Position numbers and translations under genes: made by a program. Positions 47,397 to 58,129 of a DNA stretch of 64,000 bases are shown here, in pieces. The notes beneath the pieces are model-generated. The model saw only the letters and a list, made by a program, of their open reading frames with translations. It made no database searches and was not told where the DNA came from. How positions within the stretch are numbered: position 1 is the stretch's first letter; every line of letters starts with the position of its first letter. Origin of the DNA: Aspidapion aeneum (Eukaryota > Arthropoda > Insecta > Coleoptera > Brentidae); the NCBI GenBank assembly GCA_963576565.1, contig OY755040.1, positions 88,217,002 through 88,281,001 of the forward strand. Direction: 5' to 3'.

Positions 47397-47963
47397 ATAC
47401 AGGGTGTTCAATAACATAATTTTAGTATTAAATTTCTTGAGTGATTTTAAGACAAAAAGTTTATATAAACATAGGTCTACAAACGCTTAGATTTCGAGAT
47501 AATATTTTTTGTTTATTTTGATATAGCCGCCATGCCATACCGAAGCATTTTTTATTTTGATGATAACAGTCTTTGGCGCAAAAGCTTTTTTATAAACGGT
47601 TAGAGATGCGAAAAAATTGCAACAGACAAAAAAATTTGCAAACGAAACAAGGATTTTATTTCTTGTTTTAGAATCTACCAGTGGCTTACAACAAAAAAAT
47701 ATCCCAGGAAAAAAGTGACATGAGCCCTGAAAAAGTATAACCTTCTAGATTTTTACTATCGTTTGATATGTCTTATAGTGTCATGACATCAGCTAAATAT
47801 ATGTGTTAAATTTGAGCTGCATATCTCAAAAACTGCACGAGCTATAAAAAAAAAACTAAAAAATATATGAAATTTTAACACCCTGTATCTCGAAAACTAA
47901 GCATTTGCGTGTCTATGTTTATATACACTTTTTGACTTACAATAACTTAAACACCTTGTATAA
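47397..47963. mobile_element. MITE-like TIR element (ACAGGGTGTT ends)
   Basis: The left end TATACAGGGTGTTCAATAA matches the reverse complement of the right end (TTAAACACCTTGTATA) with few differences. About 567 bp, with no transposase. A second internal ACACCCTGTATCTCG near 47880 suggests a composite or a nested end. Confidence 0.6.
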
Positions 47964-49546
47964 ATAAAAAATTGTATATGATCCGATTTGAATTAGAAAT
48001 TCAGTACAAAAAAAAGTTTGAAACACATATTTAAGTCCTACAAGTTTCTTAAAACATTGTTGCAACTCTTGTCTTATTTTGGAACACAAGTTCCACAACG
48101 GCACAGAATGTTTCTTCTTTTTAAAAACATTTTTTGTATTAGAAGAGGACACTGATCTATCTTTTAGATTTAACCATAAAGATTTCGTTGAGCCTTTACT
48201 TATGGAAAATAAAAACGTGATCTGGTTTATTTAGAAAAATACCTGTTATGTTTGATCGTGGACACGTTCCCCTACCCAAATGCAAAAGTGACTTTTACAA
48301 AGTTATGTCATATCATTAAATAAAAAATTATTGTGTGTGCTTAAGACCACACGGCAGAAGTGTAAACTTCAACAAGGCGAAATTAATAATACTCGCCTTC
48401 ATCTGCATCATAATGTCGCTCGCTGAATGTTTCTCTCACAGTCGACTCGAGCCGACTTCACCCGAATGAGCGTTACATTGCCGAGCCTGACGGCTCAGTT
48501 TAATTCAGTACCCACAAAAACTGCTAAACGCGCCTAAAGAAGTTTACACTTCAAAAATCTTCAGTCCTTATGATATCGGACGGGGGGCAGATTGTGGTAG
48601 GTTTGTTGTGAGGGGGCTGGTTATGGGGGAGGGGAATATCTCACTTTACCCCTTTCCATAGAAATACAGGCAGTTATACTTTTTATGTAGGAATCTATTT
48701 GTATATTATTATTAAACTACAAAAACAGCAATTAAAGTAAAACGATGTTTTCTTTTTCTAGGAGAGCTTATTTTTTTATAATGAATCACTTAATTATGTC
48801 ACTAAAATTCTAGAAAAAACAGAGAAGGCCTAGTCCGCATGTTATTTGTGGACTTGGTCGGCGCCCCTGATAGATTATGTTAATTTCGTTTGAAAGGGGC
48901 TAATTTTGATCTTAGAGGGCTTACCCCCTTCCCCAAGCTACTTCCTTGGCGTATCAACATACATTTATTCCATTCTTTTAAAAAATGTTGGTTTTGTTAA
49001 TATTTAGTATTACCAAGAAAAATTGCATTTGGATATTTGATTTGGCCCACTGTGCAACGCTACCGTCAGTCAGTTCTGCATTTCACAACAAAAAATAAGC
49101 TTGATAAAGACAAAAGTGGGTTAGGATTGCATTTTTCCGGAAATTTTTATTTTAGTTTATAATTTATATTCAACTAATTTATATTTATGTTCAACGTTCG
49201 ATAGTTTTGGTTTTGTAGCTGTTGTGCGATATGTTCAAACGTAATTATTAGTCTAGTTTTGTCTAGTAACTTCGCTAACAAGAGCCCCTTTGGCAAAAAA
49301 AAAATTTTTTTCACTTGGAAATATTTTTAAAGGGATAGCTAAATTATTTCCTGTGCGTAAAATACCAGTAAAAACTGTAGGAATCAAGGATATTTCAGCT
49401 TAAGTTGGTCTTGAGACTCAGGCCTTAAAATTTAAAAAACTTTTGTTTGCATACCTAAGTAGTACTTTTTAAAAATAATTAGTGCTGGAAAATTTGCATC
49501 TTCTTGAAAAATATTAGTTTTTAATATAGGATTTTTTTTGTTACAG
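47964..49546. other. Noncoding stretch with a small TIR structure
   Basis: GAAGTGTAAACTTC (48357-48370) and its complement GAAGTTTACACTTC (48539-48552) bracket 196 bp that is more GC-rich than its surroundings, perhaps a small MITE. A 71-codon minus frame at 47937-48152 is not convincing. Otherwise nothing recognised. Confidence 0.5.
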
Positions 49547-49715
49547 GTTACTTATGTGTCTACAACAACAACAAACTTCTCAAGCTTGCAAGCAATACCT
49601 ATCATCTGCTATGTTGGTCCAAATAAAAAACTTGTTGCAGAGAAATAAACATCCTTCGAGACCAGTAGATGCCACCCAAATCCCTTTTGTGATTTATTCA
49701 AGTATAGTAATGTAA
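49547..49715 (+). CDS. Possible terminal exon of a host gene (unidentified)
   Basis: A pyrimidine-rich run followed by ACAG (to 49546) is a good splice acceptor. One base then completes a codon, and 55 codons stay open to the TAA at 49713-49715. The predicted tail starts LLMCLQQQQTSQACKQY and has balanced, non-repetitive composition, unlike neighbouring chance frames. No family recognised. Upstream exons were not found, and a second frame over the same bases is also partly open, so this may be chance or a pseudogene. Confidence 0.3.
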
Positions 49716-49969
49716 CTATGTGAGTGTGAAATAGAATACAATGTATTATCAAATATTATTTGTTAATTATTATTAAAAATAATATTATTCATAAGAAAAG
49801 TGCGTAAAGTGATTACATTTCCACAAACAAAAACAGTTGAGCAATATGAAGTGAAGTTCAGTTTCATAATAGTTTGTGAGAAATAGATACCAGGCACATA
49901 TATAAGGAGGAGGAGCACTGGGGGGACATTTCCCCCCTCCTTGAACAAGTTTTTATTATTAAATTTTAG

Positions 49970-50185
49970 TGTTGGGCACTTTACTACTAAAATGTTCTGT
50001 ATTCAGTGGACCTCCGGCAAGCATTTCTGCCTACCCTGTCCAAAACATCATGCACCATCACTGAGAAACAACACAGGACTTTCTATATGGGAGTATCCCC
50101 CCAGAAAGAAAAGCTATCTACATGCCTGCTACATACTTTGAGTACATGTTTTATAGAACATTTTTTGTTCAGTTCTTCAAAAGGA
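49970..50185 (+). other. Short open stretch of unclear status
   Basis: Two overlapping frames (to 50141 and 50188) are open over unusually GC-balanced sequence just after an AAATTTTAG that could be a splice acceptor (49966). Cys/His-rich in one frame (FCLPCPKHH). No known family. It could be a relic exon or chance. Confidence 0.2.
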
Positions 50186-51400
50186 TAATTATTCAGTAAA
50201 ATTTTCTTGAAAATATTTTTGAACAAATTTCTGTTCCCATGTTCTAAAAAAATGTAAAATCTAAATTTTAAAAACTATTTTTCTATAATTACCAAAAACA
50301 GTTGTTGATTTTAAGTAAGCACTGTATAGTCGTTATTTTAATTTAAAAAAATAAAGTACCTTATGAAGTTTCTTCAATAATTGATTCACTTTAAAAAACA
50401 TTTTGTTCAAAAGAATAATTATATTCAAATAGAAATTTGTTTGCACAAATTTCCATTTAAAGAAAATGTTTTTCGAGAAATTTTCATCCAAGGAAAATGT
50501 TTTAGGAGAAAATGATTTAGAAGAATTTTCCATTTGAACATATTTTTACTCAAATGTTTCAAAACTGTAAAATCTTCATTTTAAAATTTATTTTAGCTCA
50601 CACTACTACTATACCATAGTAGTGTGAGCTATGTTGATTTTTTTGAGAAAAAAAAAGTTTCTCTGAGAGTTTAAGTGAAAATATGTCGTGTGTGATCTCG
50701 AACGAAAGGTAATTGAGTCTGGAGTTAAACAAAATACATTTTAGTTTTAAAAAAAGGGTGGGGGTAGATTTCAAAAATTAGAGTTTAAGTCAAAACATGG
50801 CTTGTGTGGTATCAAACGAAAGGTAATTGAGTATGGAGTTGAATAAAATATATTTCAGTTTTTAGTTATATTAGCTCACACGTACACTATAACTATAGTA
50901 CCTAGTGTGAGCTTAGGTACCCATATATTGGCAGAGTATTTTTATAATCACCAAAAACATATAAAAAAAAATAAAGTACCTTATTAAGATTCTAAATCAA
51001 TAATTAAATTTAAAAAAACATTTTCTTCAACAGGATAATCATTCAATAAAATTTTCTATATACAGAAAATTGTTCAAAAACATTTTCTTCGATTAGAAGT
51101 TTGTTCGAACAAACATTTTCTTCGATTAGAAGTTTGTTCGAACAAATTTCCATTTAAAGAAAATGTTTTTGAACGAATTTTCGTTCAAATAATTTTTCAT
51201 TAGAACATATTTGTTACAAAAAATGTAAAATTTTTACATAACTTTTTTTTCTATAGTAACCAAAAACTCAAAGTTTTTGATTTAAAATAAAGGACTGAAA
51301 AGTCATTATACAGTGACCCAATAAAAGTGAAAAAAAGTACCTACTGCATAAGGTTTCTAAATAATTTTTTAACAAAAAAAAATTGAATTATATTATACAA
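50150..51400. repeat. Diverged tandem repeat region
   Basis: Blocks with GAACAAATTTCCATTTAAAG and AAAATAAAGTACCTTAT recur at least twice (50160-50560 and 50940-51380). A 33-bp unit (ACATTTTCTTCGATTAG...) is exactly duplicated at 51080-51145. The region is interrupted at 50595-50935 by the AGCTCACAC element. Confidence 0.7.
50595..50936. mobile_element. AGCTCACAC element, copy 1 (unclassified)
   Basis: Begins with a perfect 14-bp-stem palindrome (50595-50630) and ends with a second hairpin using the same AGCTCACAC/GTGTGAGCT arms (50873-50913), followed by TAGGTACCCATATATTGGCAGAG. Inside are two tandem units of about 115 bp (TTTCAAAAATTAGAGTTTAAGT ... ACGAAAGGTAATTGAG). A longer copy lies at 55392-55940. 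Confidence 0.7.
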
Positions 51401-51694
51401 GTAAATAATAATTTATTCTAGCACTGTCGATACAATGATTCTTCTCATCTCATCTTCATGGATAGTATAGGTATGCAAAGTTAAATTTAAAAAAATACAA
51501 AAAATTGATATATACGTATACCTATGTCACAGGCTTGTAGTAATAAATAATGATTTTAGTTGTGGGGGTTGCTATAGTCTATAGTTAAAAAAGATATAGT
51601 AAGTACCTATAAGCAGATAGTGTAACTATAACCCTGCCAAATTAAATTAACAAAATAAGCACCTATTAAAAATTGGTAAACTAACCATGTATAA

Positions 51695-51849
51695 CATGGG
51701 CGTAGTCAGGGTCTCACTCAGGGTGGGGCAAAAAAGCAAAAAATTTTATAGCTCCCCTTTAATTCTTGTATTACTAAATGAGCTAAAGCCAGGATAATGC
51801 AGGTGACAAGGCAGGGTGGGGCAAGTGCCCCACCCTGACTACGCCCATG
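51695..51849. mobile_element. hAT-like MITE, 155 bp, 8-bp target duplication
   Basis: Termini CATGGGCGTAGTCAGGGT and its exact reverse complement. ATGTATAA flanks both sides (51687-51694 and 51850-51857). An 8-bp duplication with short CA-type inverted ends fits hAT elements. It is noncoding. Confidence 0.8.
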
Positions 51850-51859
51850 ATGTATAACC

Positions 51860-52990
51860 ATCCAAAGAACACCAATATTATTTAAATGTTTTATTACCAA
51901 ATTTGATTTAAGCCCCTCAAAAAAATTGATCCAGTTATATTCCTTATAAGGAATATAAACACTCAAGAGGGGGAGATTGGCTTTGCGTCATGATTACACG
52001 CAATGTTTTTTTAATGTGTTTTTTCTTGAAAATGCGTTACAAGGGGGAGTTAAAAATCCTGACTTTTTGCGTTGCATAATTTAAGGATGTTCCCCTATAC
52101 ATATCCATTATTTTGAATTTTTATGATAATTTTAACTTTGTATACTAACTATAGGTAGGTACGTTTCTTTTCATATTTCATCAGGAGATTTTATGAGTGA
52201 AGCTTCAAGACTATGTAGAACTATTCATATCTTCTCGTCTTTTGTGAGGGGCATATTTAAAAGAAATGGAGCCCCTCTGGGATGGAAAACTTTGTATACT
52301 ATGTTTCTCTTCTTATATCATCAGGAGATTTTATAGGTGAGGCTTCGTGTAGAACCACAGAGGTTATCCAAGTAGAGCTATCCAAATCTTCTTGTCTTTT
52401 GTGAGAGGCGTATTTAAAAGAAATGGAGCCTCTCTCTGGGATAATAATCCGCCCCACAGAACACCATATCCGCACGTGTGAGAAATCAACTTATCATTTT
52501 TTTATAACTAGTAATATAATTTTTAAAAAAATTCTGTTTGTTTATTGTGAAATTCCTTCATACTTGTCTGTCAAAGTAAGTGTCATAAAAATCACGGCGA
52601 ACTCGATTTTCTGAAATAAGTGAAAGAATTCTACCAAGCTGCACTGACAACACTGCGGCTCGCGATCACTGACTTGTATGAACACTGAGAAATAAATTCG
52701 ACGTACAATTCGTGTCGGAAAACGGTTTTTGTTTCCTTCATAGAATGAAATTCGTAAGAAAATTAGCTCTAGAATGTTGTGTTTACTAATATCTAAGGTT
52801 GTTTTGCCTTTTTGGTTCAAAATATTGAGCAGAAACCTTCCACGATATTTTGCCAGTTCTAGTTGAACTCAATGCAGCCCAATTTTATATGGCTAAAAAT
52901 TTTAGCTGGCTAAAAACGATCGGAGGTCTAATCTACAAAAATCGACCCCCTGATGGTCTGTCTAACTAACTAACTATCAAATCTTGTGAA
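51860..52990. repeat. Mostly noncoding, with a diverged tandem duplication
   Basis: About 52157-52290 and 52305-52440 share ATCAGGAGATTTTAT, TCTTGTCTTTTGTGAG and TATTTAAAAGAAATGGAG, a duplicated unit of about 140-160 bp. A 92-codon minus frame at 52542-52820 is unassigned. 52890-52957 is the reverse-complement match to 38528-38590. Confidence 0.6.
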
Positions 52991-52996
52991 GCGTTT

Positions 52997-53200
52997 TTGA
53001 CACACTTCCCATTATCCGATTTGGATGAAATTTGGTACACACATAGTGGTCCCATGATAATACAATAATAAGAAAAAAATATCCTCCCACCCCTACCCCC
53101 ACCCCCTTCCATAGAAAAATTTGTTTTTGACACACATCCCGTTATCCGATTTGGATGAAATTTGGTATACATATAGTGATCCGATGGCAATACAATATTT
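52997..53200. repeat. Two-unit tandem repeat, 130-bp period
   Basis: GACACAC(T/A)TCCC(A/G)TTATCCGATTTGG begins at 52999 and again at 53129 with about 70 matching bases in each. It resembles noncoding transposon ends that are widespread in insects. Confidence 0.75.
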
Positions 53201-53424
53201 AAAAAAAAAATTATGCCATTGCCATACCTATGTCAGAGAAATGCTGGGGTACCTTAGGTCGGGTTGGGTGGGTTTGGTACCTCTGCATTTTTCTGCTAGA
53301 TTGATTCTTGCAAATAGTGATATTTAATTGATACGGATATCTTATCGTGCTAACATCGTCAAGATTTCCATCAGTCGGCCATCGCTTTTATTATTATGAT
53401 AATATTAGAATGTTAGAAAATAAT

Positions 53425-56400
53425 TTTTTAATTTTTAGTGCATTTTATAAAAGCTTGTGACTTAAAAAAAATTTTTTACCAATTTATTTGTGGTGATTTT
53501 GGTCTCCCGTACCACACATTAAAATTAATTGGGCTTTTAAACAGTATATCTCAGATATGTGAGTTCTGTGAAGAAATTTTGAGCTAAAGAGGCATATTCC
53601 CACATATATATCTTCTCATTGGATTTTCATTGACGGTTTATTATTATATTATAATATTTATTTATATAATGTCCTACCACAATTCTAATGTTTATGCTAG
53701 GCGTTATTCTCGATTAAAGGGGCTAGTTACAAGTTAAATTTATTTTGAGCTTAATAACCTTTAAGCACGTCAAATTTAAAAAAAATACAGATACTTATAT
53801 ATTAATAGGGAGGATAGCCTATGTAGAAATGGTTTTATCGTGCGATCTTTGAGGTGGCGAAATATCCTTTTCACTGTAGATCTATGGGCTTAAACTACGT
53901 TTAAAAAGTGATTTTTTTCCTCAAACCCGCACAGGGTGGTGGAGGGGGGGCCATCTTGGATATTATCGACATTAGTTTAAATTTTATTTAATTTCCTAAA
54001 AATCTATATAACAATTTAGAAAAAAAAGGTGTAATTTTTAAGCCAATGCCTTGTGTTTACTAAAAATAAAAAATTGGTCACCAGGCTTAACCAGCCGATT
54101 AGTTAAAAATTTACAAAGTGATATTTTTTTTATAATTTTTTTTATTTTGCAAATTTTTGTTTGGGGCCATCTAAAATCTTTACGAAATAAGATATGCATT
54201 TAAGATATACTTCTTTTTAATGACACATTTATTGTGCTTTTGACAGTGTATTTAGCTTTGTTTAATAACTCGTTCTTCTTTTTTTAAATAAATATTTTTT
54301 ATCTTGAGAACACACAATTTTTCAAAATTTGGATAAACCGGATTCTAATAACATTTAATTTTTTTCTGGCAAAATGCATAACAATGTTACCAACATGTGT
54401 ACTACCAACTATTTTCCAAATATGTAGCTATTAATTGGTACAAAACGTTTTTTACGTCTATGACCTTGAAACATTTTAAAAGCCTCTAAACATAAAAAAT
54501 AGCAATAATTAATGTTTGATCAAAACCCGACTATTTTAAATACTCACCTTTTTAACTTGATTTTTTTGTGGTGATTTTGGTTTCCTATACTACATGTTAA
54601 TCTATGATTCTTAGGCTTTTAAACTATGTATCTCACATATTTGAGTTCTATGAAGAAATTTTGAGATAACGAGGCATATTCCAACGCAACGTGGATTTTA
54701 TCGACATTAGTTAAAATTATATTTATTTATTTTTAAATTTATACACCAATGTTAAAAAAGAAGGTGTCATTTTTAAGTAAATGCCTTCTGCTAATAAACG
54801 AAAAAAAATAGTTATCAGGCGCAACCAGCCGATGAGTAAATAATTTATAAATTTGTAATATTTTTTTAATTTTTTTTTTAGTTTTGCTAAATTTTTGTTT
54901 GGGGCCACCTGAAATCTTTATGATGTAACCTATGCGTTCAAGATGTACTTCTTTGTAAGAGCACGTTTATTGTGCTTTTGACTGTGTGTTCAGCTTTGGT
55001 TAATAGCTCGTTGTTATTTTTTAAATTAGTAATTTTTTTCTTGGGAACACATAATTTTTCAAATTTGGGATAAACCGGGTTCTAATAACTTTTAATTTTT
55101 TTCTGGCAAATTGCATTACAATGTTACCAATTACCAATTACTTTCCAAATGTGTAGATATCCATTGGTACAAAACATTTTTTACGCCTATGACCTTGAAA
55201 CATTTTAAAAGCCTCTAAACATAAAAAATAGAAATAATTAATTTTTGATCAAAACACGACTATTTTAAATACTCACCTTTTTAACTTGATTTTTTTGTGG
55301 TAATTTTGGTTTCTTATATTACACGTTAATCTATCGTTCGTAGGCTTTTAAACTTTGTATCTCATATATGTGAGTTCTGTGAAGAAATTTTAGCTCACAC
55401 TACTGCAACTAAAAAAAAAGTTGCTCCGATGTCAAAATTTTTTATATATCTTTGCGTTTCAGACGATTTTAAAACTTTTTTCTCCCGCCGTCTCTCTGTC
55501 TGTCTGTCTGTAACGACCAACGCGCATAACTCAAAAACCGCTTGCCCGAATTTAATGAAAATTGGCACCTAGGCTGGGTTTTGGGTCGGGATAGTCCCAT
55601 TTAAAAATAAACAAAATCCACCTATCACAAGCCAAATAAAAGGGTGGGGGTTGATTTCAAAAATTAGAGTTTAAGTGAAAATATGTCGTGTGTGATATCA
55701 AACGAAAGGTAGTTGAGTCTAGAGTTCAATAAAATACATTTTAGTTTAAAAAAAGGGTGGGGGTAGATTTCAAAAATTAGAGTTTAAGTCAAAACATGGC
55801 ATGTGTGGTATCAAACGAAAGGCAATTGAGCCTGGAGTTGAACAAAACATATTTCAGTTTTTAGTTATATTAGCTCACACGTACACTATAATTATAGTAC
55901 CTAGTGTGAGCTTAGGTACCCATATATTGGCAGAGTATTGAGATAATGAGGCATATTCCAACGAAACGTGGATTTTATCGACATTAGTTTAAATAATATT
56001 TAAGTTTTTAAGAATGTATACACCAATTTTAAAAAAGAATGTGTTGTTTTTAAGCGAATGCCTTCCGTTAATAAACAAAAAATGGTTGTCAGGCGCAACC
56101 AGCCGATGAGTAAATAATTTACAAATTTGTAATATTTTTTTTTAGTTTTTTTTATTTTGCAAAATTTTTGTATGAGGCCACCTGAAATCTTTATGACGTA
56201 ACCTATGCACTTAAGATATACTTCTTTGTAATGACACGTTTATTCAGCTTTGGCAATTAACTCGTTGTTATTTTATAAATTTATATTTTTTATATTGGGA
56301 ACAGAATTTTTCAAATTTTGGATGAACCGGGTTCAAATAACATTTATTTTTTCTTTTCTAGAAAAATGCATTGCCAACTTTTGTATTACCAATTATTTTA

Positions 56401-56720
56401 AAATGTGTGGCTATCAATTGGTGAAAAACATTTTTTAGTCTTATGAAATTTAAAAAGTCAATAAATCGCTATTTTAAATACACGCCTTTGTAACTTAATT
56501 TTTTTGTGGTGATTTTGGTTTCCTATACCACACGTTAATCTATGGATTTTAGGTTTTTAAACTGTGTATCTTATATATGTGAGTTCTGAAAATATAACTA
56601 TATTTTCTATGGTTCTGTGAAGGAGGCATATTCAAACGTATAGACCTTTTCGTAGAATTTTGATCAAAGGTTTATTATTATATTATAATATTTATTTATA
56701 TATTCGTAGTGTCCTAACAT
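53425..56720. repeat. Family R tandem array
   Basis: Successive units of about 700-850 bp (approximately 53425-53760 partial, 53838-54690, 54690-55391, 55942-56720) share landmarks: GACATTAGTTTAAAT, AACCAGCCGATGAGTAAAT, GCCTCTAAACATAAAAAATAG, TTTTTGTGGTGATTTTGG and GTGAGTTCTGTGAAGAAATTTTGAG. All are in the same orientation. The window's last 45 bases hold the same family reversed. No protein is encoded. Confidence 0.85.
55392..55940. mobile_element. AGCTCACAC element, copy 2, inserted in family R
   Basis: It interrupts a family R unit exactly between GAAGAAATTTT and TGAGATAA, which are contiguous in the neighbouring unit, so both ends are defined. It shares the terminal hairpin (55872-55912), the GGTACCCATATATTGGCAGAG tail and the 115-bp internal units with copy 1. 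It has extra 5' sequence including a TCTG tandem (55493-55511). Duplication of at most TT. Confidence 0.8.
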
Positions 56721-56782
56721 AATTCTAAAGTTTATAAATAAAATTTCGTACTTCCATTGTCTGTAGTTATTTTAAAGATGAC

Positions 56783-56852
56783 GTTTCGGTTAGTAAGTAT
56801 CTCTAACCATTTTCAAATTTAAAACTGGTTAGAAATACTTACTAACCGAAAC
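56783..56852. other. 27-bp-stem hairpin
   Basis: GTTTCGGTTAGTAAGTAT... pairs with ...ATACTTACTAACCGAAAC over 27 bp with one mismatch, loop about 16 bases. It may be a transposon end or a small foldback; no promoter evidence. Confidence 0.8.
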
Positions 56853-56879
56853 TACGTGTTTAAATTAAATAAAGACAAT

Positions 56880-57546
56880 ATTCTCAATGACCTTTAAGTA
56901 GTATTTCAAAACACTTTAAATATAAAACACAGAAAAAATACTATGTTAATTGGTAAAAAAATTATTGCCTTTATTTTAGATTTAAATACTGTATAAAATC
57001 TACGAGTCTTGAGCTTTAAAAAAAAATTTCATACATATATAGTTCTTATTGGTATATCATGTATTTCGAGATGAATAATAGTTATGACATAAACTAATTA
57101 AAAGACGCCTGATCCAAAAATGGCCCCTGTTACCGAAATCTCATACCAGATGGCTATACGCGACGGTGTAAATATTAATTGCTAATTGTCTCGCCTGAAT
57201 GAGTCGGCGGTGTTGCCATACCAAAGACAATTATACCTATCTACTTTACAATTCTCCTACTTTCCCCAGATTGATTTTTCAATAGGTGGACAGTTAGTGA
57301 GTTCGCGTAGACAACCCGGGGCGCTTGGCAATTCTTCCGCTCTTTTGAATGTGGTGCATTAAAAAGAGAGAGCCTCTCGGGAGCCCCGGTGTGTTTGGTC
57401 GAACTCGATCATTATGAATAAGGTATTTAGAATTTGGTTGGTATACCGCGTAATTTAATCAAATATTATTCCTTTTCTAGCTACTGCCTATTTAATATGC
57501 TTAGGCGTTTACGTTTTCGACTTATACATATATAAATGTATATATA
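56880..57546. other. Noncoding stretch with a GC-richer block
   Basis: 57150-57420 is clearly more GC-rich than its surroundings (AGACAACCCGGGGCGCTTGG, CTCTCGGGAGCCCCGG) and ends ATGAATAAG followed by GTATTT, a possible splice donor. It could be a promoter with a short first exon. I have no further support. Confidence 0.3.
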
Positions 57547-58129
57547 CAGTATGTCCTCCTAAGTTGGAATCATATGGAAAACTTTTTTATTAATAATTTT
57601 AGAAAAAAAAGTTATTTTTCATAAAAAGTTCTGCATTATCTAAACCCTATAATACAGTCATCAAATATCAAATTTTTTTAATGGTATACGACGTTTGTCA
57701 AAAAATATGAGTTTTGCTCAAGATTAAAGTACCTTTAAATTTGACAATATCGAAAAATGTTACTAAAAAAAGTTGATCAGAATTAAAAATTACGTTTAAA
57801 ACTTCAGATTATTTTATTTTTTACTACTCTTCCTATTTTGAATGAATGATTTTGTGATTAGTTTTAGTTTTTCGATGTTTTCTAATAATTTTGAAATTAA
57901 AACGCGTAATAAGTGCATATTCATTTATTTTGCAAATTTAAAGGTACTTTACTCTTGAGTAAAACTCATATTTTTTGACAAACCTCGTATACCACTGAAA
58001 AAATTTAATATTTGATGACTGTATTCTAGGTTTTAGATAATGCAGGATTTTTTTTGAAGAATAACTTTTTTTCCTAAAATTAATAATAAAAAAGTTTTTC
58101 ATATGATTCCAACTTAGGGGGACATACTG
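57547..58129. mobile_element. Foldback MITE, relative of 5149-5796
   Basis: Ends CAGTATGTCC(C/T)CCTAAGTTGGA and its complement, flanked by TA. The arms match MITE-1 over most of their length (ACTTTTTTATTAATAATTTTAG, AAAAGTTCTGCAT, AGTACTTT-type blocks) but with much divergence. 583 bp, noncoding. Confidence 0.8.

Noticed and set aside
50595..50630. Transcription terminator hairpin
   Set aside because: This is a eukaryotic repeat; the same hairpin arms recur at the ends of a dispersed element.
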